Shown here: positions 27,932-36,886 of the stretch, one piece after another
Layout of the letters: every line of letters starts with the position of its first letter
Numbering within the stretch: position 1 is the stretch's first letter
Assembly (NCBI RefSeq): GCF_003627055.1
Contig: NZ_CP032624.1
Span: 3,534,001 to 3,598,000, forward strand
Length of the DNA: 64,000 nt
Source: Gryllotalpicola protaetiae
GTDB taxonomy: Bacteria; Actinomycetota; Actinomycetes; Actinomycetales; Microbacteriaceae
Direction: 5' to 3'
Notes under the pieces: model-generated
Databases searched by the model: none
What the model was told of the DNA's origin: nothing
Seen by the model: the letters and a program-made list of their open reading frames with translations, nothing else
Program-made: the position numbers and the translations under genes

Positions 27932-28582
27932 TCAGCTGTAGTAGTTGCTCAGATATGCGCTGATGACGGCGCGGGCCTCGGTGATGTAGCGCTCTTCGCC
28001 CTCTGGGTTCGACACGAAGGCGCGACCGACGAGCGCGTCGCCGATCTCGATGGCGATCGCGACCCGGAACACGAGCTCGTCGCCGGCCGGCAGGCCGAAG
28101 TCGCCCGAGAGCACCTCTGCGAGGCCGTGCGAGAGCGGCACCGTGTCGCCTGAGAACTCACCGGTCGCGTCGTTTCCGCGCTCGTCATCGGCGAAGCGGA
28201 TGATGCGGAAACCCGGCTCGGTGCGGTACATCGTCGCGACCGCGTCGATCGAGCATTCGACGGCCTCGAGCCACGTGCTCGGGTGCACCTCTTCGATGCG
28301 CTGCACCACGGCGACGCGGAAGCGGCCGATCGCGCGCTCGCGCAGACCCTGCAGGAGGGCGATGCGGTCGGGGAAATACCGATAGACGGTGCCGATCGAT
28401 GCATCCGCCCGCTCGGCCACCATGGCGGTCGTGAGGCGGTCGAAGCCGATCTCGTCGACGACCGCGGCTGCTGCGTCCAGCAGAGCGTCGACCCGGGCGG
28501 CGCTGCGCTCCTGGATCGGCTCGGTGCGGACGAGCGCGGCGAGCGAGCGCTCCGGATCTTTGGCGAGATCGTGAATAGGCAC
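27932..28582 (-). CDS. TetR-family transcriptional regulator
   Basis: 216 residues. The N-terminal helix-turn-helix is typical: IGFDRLTTAMVAERADASIG then TVYRYFPDRIALLQGL. The C-terminal ligand-binding domain has a TetR C-terminal helical pattern (RVAIAIEIGDALVGRAF). GTG start at 28582. It directly precedes the osmoprotectant ABC operon in the same orientation and is the likely controller through the 27896-27914 palindrome; the inducing ligand is unknown. Confidence 0.88.
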   Translation of the reverse strand: MPIHDLAKDPERSLAALVRTEPIQERSAARVDALLDAAAAVVDEIGFDRLTTAMVAERADASIGTVYRYFPDRIALLQGLRERAIGRFRVAVVQRIEEVHPSTWLEAVECSIDAVATMYRTEPGFRIIRFADDERGNDATGEFSGDTVPLSHGLAEVLSGDFGLPAGDELVFRVAIAIEIGDALVGRAFVSNPEGEERYITEARAVISAYLSNYYS

Positions 28583-28626
28583 GGAAGTAGTGTCCCCTTC
28601 GATTGCTTCTGCGCAACGATTCTAGA

Positions 28627-28643
28627 CCGTCAATTCCTGACGG
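28627..28643. promoter_or_regulatory. Small inverted repeat between tetR and the App1-type gene
   Basis: CCGTCA, ATTCC, TGACGG: a perfect 6-bp repeat with a 5-nt spacer in the divergent intergenic region. It could be a second operator, but its sequence differs from the 27896-27914 palindrome. Confidence 0.3.
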
Positions 28644-28688
28644 CCCCTCACATCCGCATTCCTGAGTCGGCGCGTCGCGCAGGCATGT

Positions 28689-28694
28689 CAGACT
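28689..28694 (+). promoter_or_regulatory. -10-like hexamer of the App1-type gene
   Basis: CAGACT ends 7 nt before ATG 28702, with no ribosome binding site; likely leaderless. Confidence 0.35.
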
Positions 28695-28701
28695 CGTTGC
28701 G

Positions 28702-29772
28702 ATGTCAACGCCCGGCCCCCACCCGCACCGCGCAGCGCAGTTCGACGACGCAGTCAACCGCTACCGCGCACGGCGGGCAAGGGCCAAGGGATTCCTGCCG
28801 ACGGTCGTCCCGTACGCCGGCTACGGCGCGCCGAAGTGGGCGCGCGTGCTCGGGCGCGTCGTGCTCGCGCAGGATCCGGTGCCGGGCACGAGGCTCGGCG
28901 GCCAGTACCGCAAGCGAGAGGAGAGCGTGCGCGGCTGGCGCAGCTTCACGAGCGTGCCGATCAGCGACGTGCCTGTGATCGCCGAGATCGACGGCGTCGA
29001 GCATGCGCTGACACCCGACCGCGGTGGGGTGATCGACCAGGTCGTTCCCGTCGAGCTCGCGCCGGGCCGCCACGAGATCCGGCTGCGCCCGCAGGGCCTC
29101 GAGACCGCGAGTTCCGCGACTCTGCTCATCGTCGGCCCCGAGACCGAGTTCGGCGTGGTCAGCGACATCGACGACACCGTGATGGTGACGTGGCTGCCGC
29201 GCCCGCTGCTCGCTGCGTGGAACACCTTCGTGCTCGACGAGCACGCGCGGGTGCCGACGCCAGGAATGCCGGTGCTCTACGAGCGCATCCGCTCCGAGCA
29301 CCGCGGGGCGCCGTTCGTCTATCTCTCGACGGGCCCGTGGAACGTCGCCCCGACGCTACGTCGCTTCCTGACCCGCAACATGTTCCCGTCGGGCCCGCTG
29401 CTGCTCACCGACTGGGGCCCCACGCACGACCGCTTCTTCCGCAGCGGCCGGGTGCACAAGGAGCAGAATCTCGAGCGGCTCGCGAGCGAGTTCCCGCACA
29501 TCAAGTGGTTGCTCTTCGGCGATGACGGGCAACACGACGAGGCGATCTACAGCAACTTCATCGCGCAGCATCCCGACTCGGTCGCCGCCGTCGCGATCCG
29601 CCAGCTCTACCCGACCGAGGCGGTGCTCGCGGGCGGCCGCTCGAAGGCCGAGCGGCACAGCGAGGCGGGTGGCGTGCCGTGGGTGTACGCACCGGATGGC
29701 ACGAGCATCTACCGCCAGCTGCGCGACCTCGGCTTCGTGGGCGGGCACCACGACGAGGGCCGGCGCGTCTGA
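28702..29772 (+). CDS. App1-family phosphatase-like protein (DUF2183)
   Basis: 356 residues. The C-terminal half has the App1 catalytic signature: VVSDIDDTVMVTW with DIDDT at 155-159 (HAD-like nucleophile pair), then FVYLSTGPWNVAPTLRRFL, KWLLFGDDGQHDEAIY and YPTEAV. In yeast App1 is an Mg-dependent phosphatidate phosphatase; bacterial substrates are not established. The N-terminal half (residues 30-145) has a predicted beta-rich segment. Divergent from tetR. Confidence 0.88.
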   Translation: MSTPGPHPHRAAQFDDAVNRYRARRARAKGFLPTVVPYAGYGAPKWARVLGRVVLAQDPVPGTRLGGQYRKREESVRGWRSFTSVPISDVPVIAEIDGVEHALTPDRGGVIDQVVPVELAPGRHEIRLRPQGLETASSATLLIVGPETEFGVVSDIDDTVMVTWLPRPLLAAWNTFVLDEHARVPTPGMPVLYERIRSEHRGAPFVYLSTGPWNVAPTLRRFLTRNMFPSGPLLLTDWGPTHDRFFRSGRVHKEQNLERLASEFPHIKWLLFGDDGQHDEAIYSNFIAQHPDSVAAVAIRQLYPTEAVLAGGRSKAERHSEAGGVPWVYAPDGTSIYRQLRDLGFVGGHHDEGRRV

Positions 29773-29832
29773 GCCGCGCCGCCTGCACCTCGAGGCCCTA
29801 GTGGCGTGCTTCCGCCGCTTCCACGCTGCTCG

Positions 29833-29838
29833 GTAGCG
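29833..29838 (+). promoter_or_regulatory. -10 hexamer of the FUSC-type gene
   Basis: TAGCGT ends 7 nt before GTG 29846, with no Shine-Dalgarno; identical hexamer and spacing to the alr promoter. Confidence 0.45.
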
Positions 29839-29845
29839 TTGAGAC

Positions 29846-30892
29846 GTGCGCTACCTCGACTCGCTGCGCGCTTCCGCCCGCGTCCCGCTGCTGCAGGCGG
29901 CCAAGATGGCGCTCGCAACCATCGCCGCATGGATCCTCGCGGGTCTCCTGATCCCTGGCCAGCTGCCCGCCTTCGCCGGGATCGCCGCCCTGCTCGTCGT
30001 TCAGCCGAGCCTCAACCAGTCGCTGTCGCGGGCGATCGAGCGCAGCATCGGCGTCATCGCGGGCGTCTTGGTCGCCTATGTGGTCGGCATCGTGTTCGGC
30101 AGCGGCTACTGGGTCGTGCTGCTCTCGATCGTCGCGGCGATCGCCGTCACCTGGGCGCTTCGCCTGACGCCGACGACCTCGGTGCAGGTGCCGATCAGCG
30201 CGATGCTCGTGCTCTCGATCGGCGCGACGACGCCCGGTTACGCGGTCGATCGCATCGTCGAGACCGTGATCGGCGCGGCGGTCGGCCTCGTGGTCAACGT
30301 CTTCGTGGTGCCGCCCATCGCCATCCGGCCGGCGCGCGAGTCCGTCGACGCGCTGCTCGACGAGATCGCCGACCGCATCGACGCGATCGCGGGCGCGCTC
30401 ACGGCACCCCAGACCCCGTCGCGTCTCGATGAGCTGCTCCTGCTCGCCCGGCTGCTGCGGCCCATGCTCGAGAAGACGGACGCCGCGCTGAAGGCCGCAG
30501 ACGACTCGCTGTCGATCAACCCGCGGCGCAATCGCCACGAGCCCGGGCTGAGCGAGGCGGTGGCGCTGCGGGATCGCCTGGCCAGTCTCGTGTCGCGAAC
30601 GGCCGCGATGACCCGCACCCTGCACGACCGCTATGTCGACGAGCTGCCGGCCGAGCCCACGATCGCCGCGCTCGCGGAGGAGACCAGGCGGGCGGCTCAC
30701 GACCTCAGGCTGCTGCGGCTCGTGCCGCGAGCGGATGCCGAGGAATCCGTCCATGAGCAGACGGAGCCGCCTGCCCTCACCGCCCCGCTCACCGTCGCCC
30801 GTCCGGACTCGACGCACTGGATCCTGATCGGTTCGCTGCTCGAGGACCTGCGCCGCATCCGCGAGGAGATCACGGGCGAGGAGCTGGCGTAG
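29846..30892 (+). CDS. FUSC-family (aromatic acid exporter-like) membrane protein
   Basis: 348 residues. Six closely spaced hydrophobic helices fill residues 15-155 (for example FAGIAALLVVQPSLNQSLSR and AIGAVVGLVVN-like VIGAAVGLVVNVFVVPPI). A long cytoplasmic helical region follows (165-348), the layout of FUSC/ArAE-type exporters such as AaeB halves. Substrate unknown. The 3' end overlaps the convergent MFS gene by 23 nt. Confidence 0.82.
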   Translation: MRYLDSLRASARVPLLQAAKMALATIAAWILAGLLIPGQLPAFAGIAALLVVQPSLNQSLSRAIERSIGVIAGVLVAYVVGIVFGSGYWVVLLSIVAAIAVTWALRLTPTTSVQVPISAMLVLSIGATTPGYAVDRIVETVIGAAVGLVVNVFVVPPIAIRPARESVDALLDEIADRIDAIAGALTAPQTPSRLDELLLLARLLRPMLEKTDAALKAADDSLSINPRRNRHEPGLSEAVALRDRLASLVSRTAAMTRTLHDRYVDELPAEPTIAALAEETRRAAHDLRLLRLVPRADAEESVHEQTEPPALTAPLTVARPDSTHWILIGSLLEDLRRIREEITGEELA

Positions 30893-32252
30893 CGCGCTGC
30901 GCGACGAGGAACTCGTCGCGGATTCCGAGCCAGGAGACGACGGCGCCCGCGGCGAGCAGCACCGCCAGCACGATGATCGTGCGCTGCAGGCCGGCGAGGT
31001 CGAGGTGCTCCCCCACGATCACACCGGCGCAGGCGATCGCGACCAGCCCGGCGACGCGGGCGACGGCGTTGTTGATCGCCGAGGCGATACCCGCCTGCGC
31101 CGGCGGGATCGCGCCGAGGACCGCCGAGGTGAGCGGTGCGACGGTCATCGCGATGCCGACGCCGACGATGACCGTGCCCGGGAGCAGCTGGGTCCAGTAG
31201 TCGAACGGATCCCTGATCAGCAGCATCGAGAGGAACCCGGCAGCGACGATCAGCGGGCCGGCCGTCATGAACCAGCGGGCGCCCACCTTGCCCGCCATGC
31301 TGCCGAACCGGCCGGCGAGCAGCAGCGCTGCGAGCGTCGACGGCACGAGGGCGAGACCGGCGAGCGACGCGGCGAGGTGCGCGACCTGCTGCAGGTACAG
31401 CCCGACCATGAGCGGGCCGAGCGAGAACGCCGCGTAGATCGCGAAGGTCGCGACATTGCCGACGGCGAAGTCGTGCGCGCGGAAGATGGCGAGCGGCAGC
31501 ATCGGCTGCCGCGCGCGGCGCTCGACCATGACGAACGCGACGCCTGCGGCGACCCCGATGGCCGCAGAGACGAGCACCACGGCATCCGCCCACCCACGTG
31601 TGCCCTGTTCGATGAGGGCGAAGACCACGCCGCCGAGCGCGACGGCGCCGAGAACCGCGCCTGGCACGTCGACGCGCGCGCCGGGGCGGGCGTGCGCCTT
31701 CGGCAACCGGCTCAGCAGCGTCAGCGTGACGGCGATCGGCAGCACGTTCACGGCGAAGACCCACCGCCACGAGAGCGTGTCGACGAACACCCCGCCGAGG
31801 AACGGGCCGATCAGCATGGCGACGCCGGTCAACGCCGTCCAGCGCCCGATCGCCCGAGACTGCGCCTCGCCGTCGAACGCCGAGATGATCATCGCGAGCG
31901 AGCTCGGAACGAGCAGCGCGCCCGCCACGCCCTGCAGCGCGCGGGCGGCGATCAGCACGCCGGCGGTCGGCGCGATCGCGCAGAGCACGGATGCCGCGCC
32001 GAAGCCGATCAGCCCGATGAACAGCACCCGGGTGCGGCTGAACAGGTCGCTGAGCGACCCGGCCACGAGGATGAGAGCGCCGAGCGTCACCAGATAGGCG
32101 TCGACGACCCACTGCTGCAACGCGAGGCCGCCGCCGAGCTCGCGCTCGATCGCGGGCAGCGCGACGTTGACGATGCTGCCGTCGAGGAAGGCGACGAACG
32201 ACGCGAGGATCGCCACCAGCAGGACCGTTCGCTGCGTCACGACCTCAGTCAA
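30870..32252 (-). CDS. MFS transporter, DHA2-like drug/proton antiporter
   Basis: About 460 residues with 12-14 predicted helices. The N-terminus VLLVAILASFVAFLDGSIVN, DAYLVTLGALILVAGSLSDL and the motif C-like GPFLGGVFVD place it with EmrB/QacA-type antiporters. Starts considered: TTG 32252 (used) and GTG 32240, 12 nt further in; no strong ribosome binding site decides. Function presumably efflux of a small molecule; no dedicated regulator adjoins. Confidence 0.88.
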   Translation of the reverse strand: MTEVVTQRTVLLVAILASFVAFLDGSIVNVALPAIERELGGGLALQQWVVDAYLVTLGALILVAGSLSDLFSRTRVLFIGLIGFGAASVLCAIAPTAGVLIAARALQGVAGALLVPSSLAMIISAFDGEAQSRAIGRWTALTGVAMLIGPFLGGVFVDTLSWRWVFAVNVLPIAVTLTLLSRLPKAHARPGARVDVPGAVLGAVALGGVVFALIEQGTRGWADAVVLVSAAIGVAAGVAFVMVERRARQPMLPLAIFRAHDFAVGNVATFAIYAAFSLGPLMVGLYLQQVAHLAASLAGLALVPSTLAALLLAGRFGSMAGKVGARWFMTAGPLIVAAGFLSMLLIRDPFDYWTQLLPGTVIVGVGIAMTVAPLTSAVLGAIPPAQAGIASAINNAVARVAGLVAIACAGVIVGEHLDLAGLQRTIIVLAVLLAAGAVVSWLGIRDEFLVAQRATPAPRP

Positions 32253-32280
32253 GCACCGCCTGCGCTCCGCGACTGCGTGT

Positions 32281-32298
32281 GACCCCCGTGCGGGGGTC
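32281..32298. other. Short hairpin in a divergent promoter region
   Basis: GACCCCC / GGGGGTC 7-bp perfect inverted repeat with a 4-nt loop, between the starts of the MFS gene and the secreted coiled-coil gene. It may be an operator; it has no T-tract and lies between two start sites, so it is not a convincing terminator. Confidence 0.25.
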
Positions 32299-32368
32299 GA
32301 CAGGATTTGCGCTCGCCCGCGTGTTCCGCGCCTGCGCGCTGTGCCGTCGTTTGTATGGTTGCGTGCGT

Positions 32369-33505
32369 ATGCGTAGGACGAGAGTGACCCTTGGCGCCCT
32401 CGCGGTCGCGGTTGCGGCCGTGCTGGTGGTCGGCATCGGCGCCGCCGGCCCCGCTGCGGCCGACGAACAGTGGCCCACCGAGGCCGAGGTGCAGGCGGCG
32501 AAGCAGGACGCCGCGTCTTCGAAGGCCGAATACGCCAAGATCCAGGGCCTGGTGCAACAGAACCAGGCGGTGGCGGTCTCGGCGGCCACGACGGCCCTCG
32601 AGAAGCAGAACGACTACGCGAAGGCCGAGCAGGCCCTCCAGGACGCGAGCGCGAAGGCGGCGAGCCTTGAGGCCCAGGCGGACGCCGCGAAGCAGGCCTC
32701 GACGTCGGCGAACCGCCGCTTCGGCTCGATCGCATCGCAGCTCTACGTCGCGGGTGGGAACAGCGGGTTGACCACGCAGTTGCTGCTGAACCGCGGCGAC
32801 GCGAAGCAGTTGCTCGACAAGCTGAGCGCGATGAGCCGGCTCACCGGCCTCGCCGCAGGCCTGCGCGACCACGCGTCGCAGCAGGCGAACGTCGCAGCCT
32901 CGCTTTCGGCGGAGGCAGCCGACGCGCGGCAGGCGAGACAGAAGCTCGCGGGCGATGCGCAGACCGCCCTGAAGGCGGCCCAGGATGCGCAGAAGAAGGC
33001 GGACGACGCGCTTGCGACGTCGCAGGCGCAGAGCAAGACCGCGTATGCGCAGATGGCGGAGCTGCAGCAGCAGAGCGCGGCGATCCAGCAGAAGTACGCG
33101 GAGTACCAGGCGTACCTCGCGGCGCTCGCGGCGCAGCGCGCTGCGCAGGGCGACAGCTCATACCTGTACCAGGTGTCGCGGAGCATCACGCCCGACCCAC
33201 CGGCCGCCAAGGCCTACGCGCAGTCGCAGATGGGCCGCTACAACTGGGACGGCACGCAGTACGACTGCCTGCTGCAGCTGTGGACGCACGAGTCCGGCTG
33301 GCGGGTGAACGCCTACAACACATCGAGCGCCGCGTACGGAATCCCGCAGGCGTGGCCTGGTCAGAAGATGGCGACGTACGGCTCCGACTGGATGACGAGC
33401 TACGTCACGCAGATCAACTGGGGCCTCGCCTACATCAAGAGCTCCTACGGGAATCCCTGCGGTGCGTGGTCGTTCGAACTGTCCCACACGCCGAACTGGT
33501 ATTGA
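32369..33505 (+). CDS. Secreted coiled-coil protein with lysozyme-like C-terminus
   Basis: 378 residues from ATG 32369. A signal peptide (about 1-31, ending AAGPAAADE) is followed by a long Ala/Gln/Lys-rich coiled coil (about 38-260), like the N-terminus of PcsB/RipA-type cell-wall proteins. The C-terminal domain resembles the aggregation-promoting-factor / transglycosylase-like fold: LLQLWTHESGWRVNAYNTSS with probable catalytic E308, then AAYGIPQAWPGQKMA and CGAWSFELSHTPNWY. Likely acts on or at peptidoglycan. A TATGGT hexamer lies 9 nt upstream of the ATG. Confidence 0.82.
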   Translation: MRRTRVTLGALAVAVAAVLVVGIGAAGPAAADEQWPTEAEVQAAKQDAASSKAEYAKIQGLVQQNQAVAVSAATTALEKQNDYAKAEQALQDASAKAASLEAQADAAKQASTSANRRFGSIASQLYVAGGNSGLTTQLLLNRGDAKQLLDKLSAMSRLTGLAAGLRDHASQQANVAASLSAEAADARQARQKLAGDAQTALKAAQDAQKKADDALATSQAQSKTAYAQMAELQQQSAAIQQKYAEYQAYLAALAAQRAAQGDSSYLYQVSRSITPDPPAAKAYAQSQMGRYNWDGTQYDCLLQLWTHESGWRVNAYNTSSAAYGIPQAWPGQKMATYGSDWMTSYVTQINWGLAYIKSSYGNPCGAWSFELSHTPNWY

Positions 33506-33637
33506 ACTGACACAAAAACCCTTAACCGGTTCCGTGCATTAGTCGCCGGATTCAGGCATGATTCCTATGCCACTCTCAATGTCGAGGTGGCAGCGAGAGT
33601 GTTCTCGCTTTACACAGCAATCGAAGGAGAGCGCGAC

Positions 33638-34708
33638 GTGAAGCGCAGCTCAATGGTTTCGCTCGCTGTTCTTGCATCCGCGGCAGCATTGGTGCTGGCA
33701 GGGTGTTCGGGCAACGGCGACAACAACAGCAAGTCCGGCTCGGCCGCAAAGGCATCGTCGAAGACGGCCTGCGTCATCCTTCCCGACGCAGCGTCCTCCC
33801 CCCGCTGGGAAGGCATGGACCGGCCAGACTTGAAGCAGGCGCTCGAAAGCGCCGGGTTCAAGACCGACATCCAGAACGCGCAGGGCGACACCAGCAAGTA
33901 CGCGACCATCGCCGACCAGGAACTGTCGAAGGGCTGCGGCGTGATGCTGCTCGTCGACTACAACGGCGCAGGCGTCTCGGTCGCGAAGAAGGCCAAGGCG
34001 CAGGGCATCCCGGTCATCGCCTACGACCGCCCGATCGCCGGCGCCGACTACTACGTGTCGTTCGACAACGAGAAGGTCGGCGAGCTCGAGGGCCAGGCGA
34101 TCGTCGACGGTCTCAAGGCCGAAGGCAAGGACCCGGCGACGGCGACCGTCGTCTACATGGGCGGCGACCCGACCGACGGCAACGCGAAGATGTTCCACGA
34201 CGGCGCTGCCGAGGTGATGACCGCAGCAGGCATCAAGCCGGCGAAGGAGCCGCCGGGGGTCTGGGACGGCGCCAAGTCCGCGACGAACTTCGAGCAGGCG
34301 CTGACCGCGCTCGGCGGCAAGGTCGACGCGGTCTGGGTCGCGAACGACACCAACGCAGCCGGAGTCATCTCGGTCCTCGACAAGAACAACCTGAAGGTGC
34401 CGGTCTCCGGTCAGGACGCCTCGACCGAGGGTCTGCAGAACGTCCTTCTCGGCAAGCAGACCGGAACCGTGTGGAAGCACGTCCCCGACGAGGCGAAGGC
34501 CGCGAGCGACCTCGCGATCCAGCTGCTGAAGGGTCAGAAGCCGAGCGTCGACAAGAAGCTCGACGACGGCACGCCGTACATCGCGGTCACGCCCGTTCTC
34601 GTCGGCCCGAAGGACGTCGAGAAGGTCGTCCAGGCCGGTGACGCCAAGGCATCCGATCTCTGCACCGGAGCCGTCGCCGCCGCCTGCGCCACCTACGGCG
34701 TCAAGTAG
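33638..34708 (+). CDS. Sugar ABC transporter substrate-binding lipoprotein (xylose type)
   Basis: 356 residues from GTG 33638, which has GAAGGAG upstream. Lipoprotein signal LVLAGC (C23). The periplasmic-binding-protein-I fold follows: ACVILPDAASSPRWEGMDRP, GVMLLVDYNGAG, IPVIAYDRPIAGADYYVSFD, AVWVANDTNAAGVISVLD, DASTEGLQNVLLGKQTGTVW. The pattern is closest to XylF-like xylose binders; other pentoses are possible. First gene of a three-gene importer. A palindrome AACCGGTT at 33524-33531 upstream could be part of a LacI-type operator. Confidence 0.88.
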   Translation: MKRSSMVSLAVLASAAALVLAGCSGNGDNNSKSGSAAKASSKTACVILPDAASSPRWEGMDRPDLKQALESAGFKTDIQNAQGDTSKYATIADQELSKGCGVMLLVDYNGAGVSVAKKAKAQGIPVIAYDRPIAGADYYVSFDNEKVGELEGQAIVDGLKAEGKDPATATVVYMGGDPTDGNAKMFHDGAAEVMTAAGIKPAKEPPGVWDGAKSATNFEQALTALGGKVDAVWVANDTNAAGVISVLDKNNLKVPVSGQDASTEGLQNVLLGKQTGTVWKHVPDEAKAASDLAIQLLKGQKPSVDKKLDDGTPYIAVTPVLVGPKDVEKVVQAGDAKASDLCTGAVAAACATYGVK

Positions 34709-34799
34709 CAGTAGTCGGACACGTCCAGGCGGAGGGGTCGGGGCGCCGGTGAACCCGGCCTCCGGCCCCTCCCCTGTTCCTTCGAAAGGATTCCCAAAA

Positions 34800-35558
34800 A
34801 TGGAAACTCCCATCATCGAACTGACGGGGGTCGTCAAGAGCTTCGGGCCGGTGAACGTGCTGCGAGGCGTCGAGCTGCGCGCCTACCCGGGCAAGGTCAC
34901 GGCCCTCGTCGGCGATAACGGTGCCGGCAAGTCGACGCTCATCAAGGGCCTCGCCGGCGTGCAGCCGTATGACGAGGGCGAGGTGCGGTTCGAGGGCAAG
35001 CCCGTCTCGCTCACGCATCCGCGCGACGCGGCGGAGCTCGGCATCGAGGTCGTCTATCAGGACCTCGCGCTGTGCGACAACCTCGACATCGTGCAGAACA
35101 TGTTCCTCGGGCGCGAGGAGCTGGTGGCCGGCACCTTCGACGAGGGCAAGATGGAGCGCCAGAGCTCTGAGGTGCTGAGGTCCTTGAACGTCCGCACCGT
35201 CAAATCGGTGCGACAGAAGGTCGCGTCGCTCTCCGGCGGCCAACGCCAGACCGTCGCGATCGCGCGGGCGGTGCTCAAGAAGGCCAAGGTCGTCATCCTC
35301 GACGAGCCGACGGCAGCCCTCGGCGTCGCCCAGACGGAGCAGGTGCTTAACCTCGTCCAGCGCCTCGCCAGCCAGGGCGTCGCGGTCATCATCATCAGCC
35401 ACAACCTCGCCGACGTCTTCAAGGTCGCCGACTACATCAGCGTGCTCTACCTCGGCACGATGGTCGCCGAGGTGCCCACCGCCGAGACCACCTACGACGA
35501 CGTCGTCGGGTACATCACCGGCAGCAGGACGTACACCCCGAGCGGAGCCCGAGCATGA
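34800..35558 (+). CDS. Sugar ABC transporter ATP-binding protein (single domain)
   Basis: 252 residues from ATG 34800 (GAAAGGA upstream). Walker A is GDNGAGKST (38-46), signature LSGGQRQT, Walker B VVILDEPTAALGV, switch His in IIISHNLADVF. It has one ATPase domain, unlike the roughly 500-residue tandem ATPases (XylG, RbsA) of classical systems; single-domain forms occur in the FrcA-like branch. Works as a homodimer with the permease that overlaps its stop. Confidence 0.9.
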   Translation: METPIIELTGVVKSFGPVNVLRGVELRAYPGKVTALVGDNGAGKSTLIKGLAGVQPYDEGEVRFEGKPVSLTHPRDAAELGIEVVYQDLALCDNLDIVQNMFLGREELVAGTFDEGKMERQSSEVLRSLNVRTVKSVRQKVASLSGGQRQTVAIARAVLKKAKVVILDEPTAALGVAQTEQVLNLVQRLASQGVAVIIISHNLADVFKVADYISVLYLGTMVAEVPTAETTYDDVVGYITGSRTYTPSGARA

Positions 35559-36832
35559 GCGCGCCTGACACCAATACGACCACGCTCCTTCCGGAGCCGA
35601 CGAACGATCTCATCGGCAGCGGGCAGGAGGGCGGGCTCGGCCAGCAGATCCGCTCCTGGGGCTCGCGCGTGCGCCAGGGCGACATGGGGGCGCTGCCCGC
35701 CGTCGCCGGCTTCATCGTGCTCAGCATCCTGTTCGCCTTCCTGAGCCCCTACTTCCTGACCGAGCGCAACTTCGCCAACCTGCTCACCCAGTCGGCCGAG
35801 CTGGTGATGCTCGGCATGGCGCTCGTGTTCGTCATCCTGCTCGGCGAGATCGATCTCTCCGCCGGTGTGACCGGCGGCCTCACGATGTGCATCTGGATCG
35901 TCCTGACGGATGTCACGAAGCTGAACTGGTTCCTCGCGCTGCTCATCGCGTTCCTCGCGGGCATCGCGATCGGCTCGTTCATCGGCTTCTTCGTGGCACG
36001 CGTCGGCATTCCGTCGTTCGTCGTCACCCTGGGCCTGTTCCTCGGCTTCCAGGGTCTCGAGCTGATCATCATCGGTACCGGCGGCAACTACCAGGTGCAG
36101 ACGCCGGCGATCGTCGCGCTCATGAACAGCAACCTGCCGGTCTGGGGTGGCTGGCTCATGCTCGCGGTGTTCGTCGCACTGTCGCTCGGAACCGCATTCT
36201 GGGACCGCAGCCGCCGGAAGGCCGCGAACGTGCCGAACGGGCCGCTCACGCTCGTGCTGATCAAGTCGGGCGCTCTGCTGGTGCTCGGCGGCATCGCAGT
36301 GTTCCTGCTCAGCCAGGATCGCTCAGCGTCGATCATCGCGGTTCGTGGCGTTCCGATCGTCGTGCCGATCGTGCTCGCCGTGCTCTGGATCGGCACTTTC
36401 GTGCTCGACCGCACGAAGTTCGGCCGCTACATCTACGCTGTCGGCGGCAACGCCGAGGCCGCGCGCCGCTCCGGCGTCAACGTCATCCTGATCCGGTTCC
36501 TCGTGTTCGTGATCTGCTCGTTCCTCGCGGTCGGATCCGGCCTGTTCACCGCGGGCCGTGTCGGCTCGGTCGATGCGACCGCCGGCAAGGACATCGTCCT
36601 GTCGGGTGTCGCGGCGGCGGTGGTCGGCGGCGTCAGTCTGTTCGGCGGGCGCGGCCGGCTCGTGCACGCCGCCGTCGGCGCGCTCGTCATCACGGTCATC
36701 ACGAACGGTCTCGGGCTGCTGAACCTGCCGTCCGGCCTCAACAATGTGATCGCCGGCGCGGTTCTGATCCTCGCCGCGACGATCGACGCGCTCTCCCGGC
36801 TCCGCTCTGGGGGCAGCCTGTTCAGGCGATAG
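35555..36832 (+). CDS. Sugar ABC transporter permease (XylH-like)
   Basis: 425 residues. The first helix begins near residue 45 after a polar N-terminus; about ten or eleven helices follow. Family motifs: NFANLLTQSAELVMLGMALV, GEIDLSAGVTGGL, GIPSFVVTLGLFLGFQGLEL, FGRYIYAVGGNAEAARRSGV and the end NGLGLLNLPSGLNNVIAGAV. It overlaps the ATPase gene by 4 nt. Confidence 0.92.
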   Translation: MSAPDTNTTTLLPEPTNDLIGSGQEGGLGQQIRSWGSRVRQGDMGALPAVAGFIVLSILFAFLSPYFLTERNFANLLTQSAELVMLGMALVFVILLGEIDLSAGVTGGLTMCIWIVLTDVTKLNWFLALLIAFLAGIAIGSFIGFFVARVGIPSFVVTLGLFLGFQGLELIIIGTGGNYQVQTPAIVALMNSNLPVWGGWLMLAVFVALSLGTAFWDRSRRKAANVPNGPLTLVLIKSGALLVLGGIAVFLLSQDRSASIIAVRGVPIVVPIVLAVLWIGTFVLDRTKFGRYIYAVGGNAEAARRSGVNVILIRFLVFVICSFLAVGSGLFTAGRVGSVDATAGKDIVLSGVAAAVVGGVSLFGGRGRLVHAAVGALVITVITNGLGLLNLPSGLNNVIAGAVLILAATIDALSRLRSGGSLFRR

Positions 36833-36842
36833 CCGCAGGGCA

Positions 36843-36886
36843 CGAGAAGGCGCCGGTGGACTTACGAGTCGGCCGGCGCCTTCTCG
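36843..36886. terminator. Bidirectional hairpin between sugar ABC operon and DUF916 gene
   Basis: 14-bp perfect inverted repeat CGAGAAGGCGCCGG / CCGGCGCCTTCTCG with a 16-nt loop, just after the permease stop. The right arm also encodes the last residues of the convergent DUF916-type gene (stop at 36862). No T-run is visible. Confidence 0.6.

Noticed and set aside
32281-32298. GACCCCC/GGGGGTC hairpin as a terminator
   Set aside because: It lies between two divergent starts rather than after a gene and has no T-tract.
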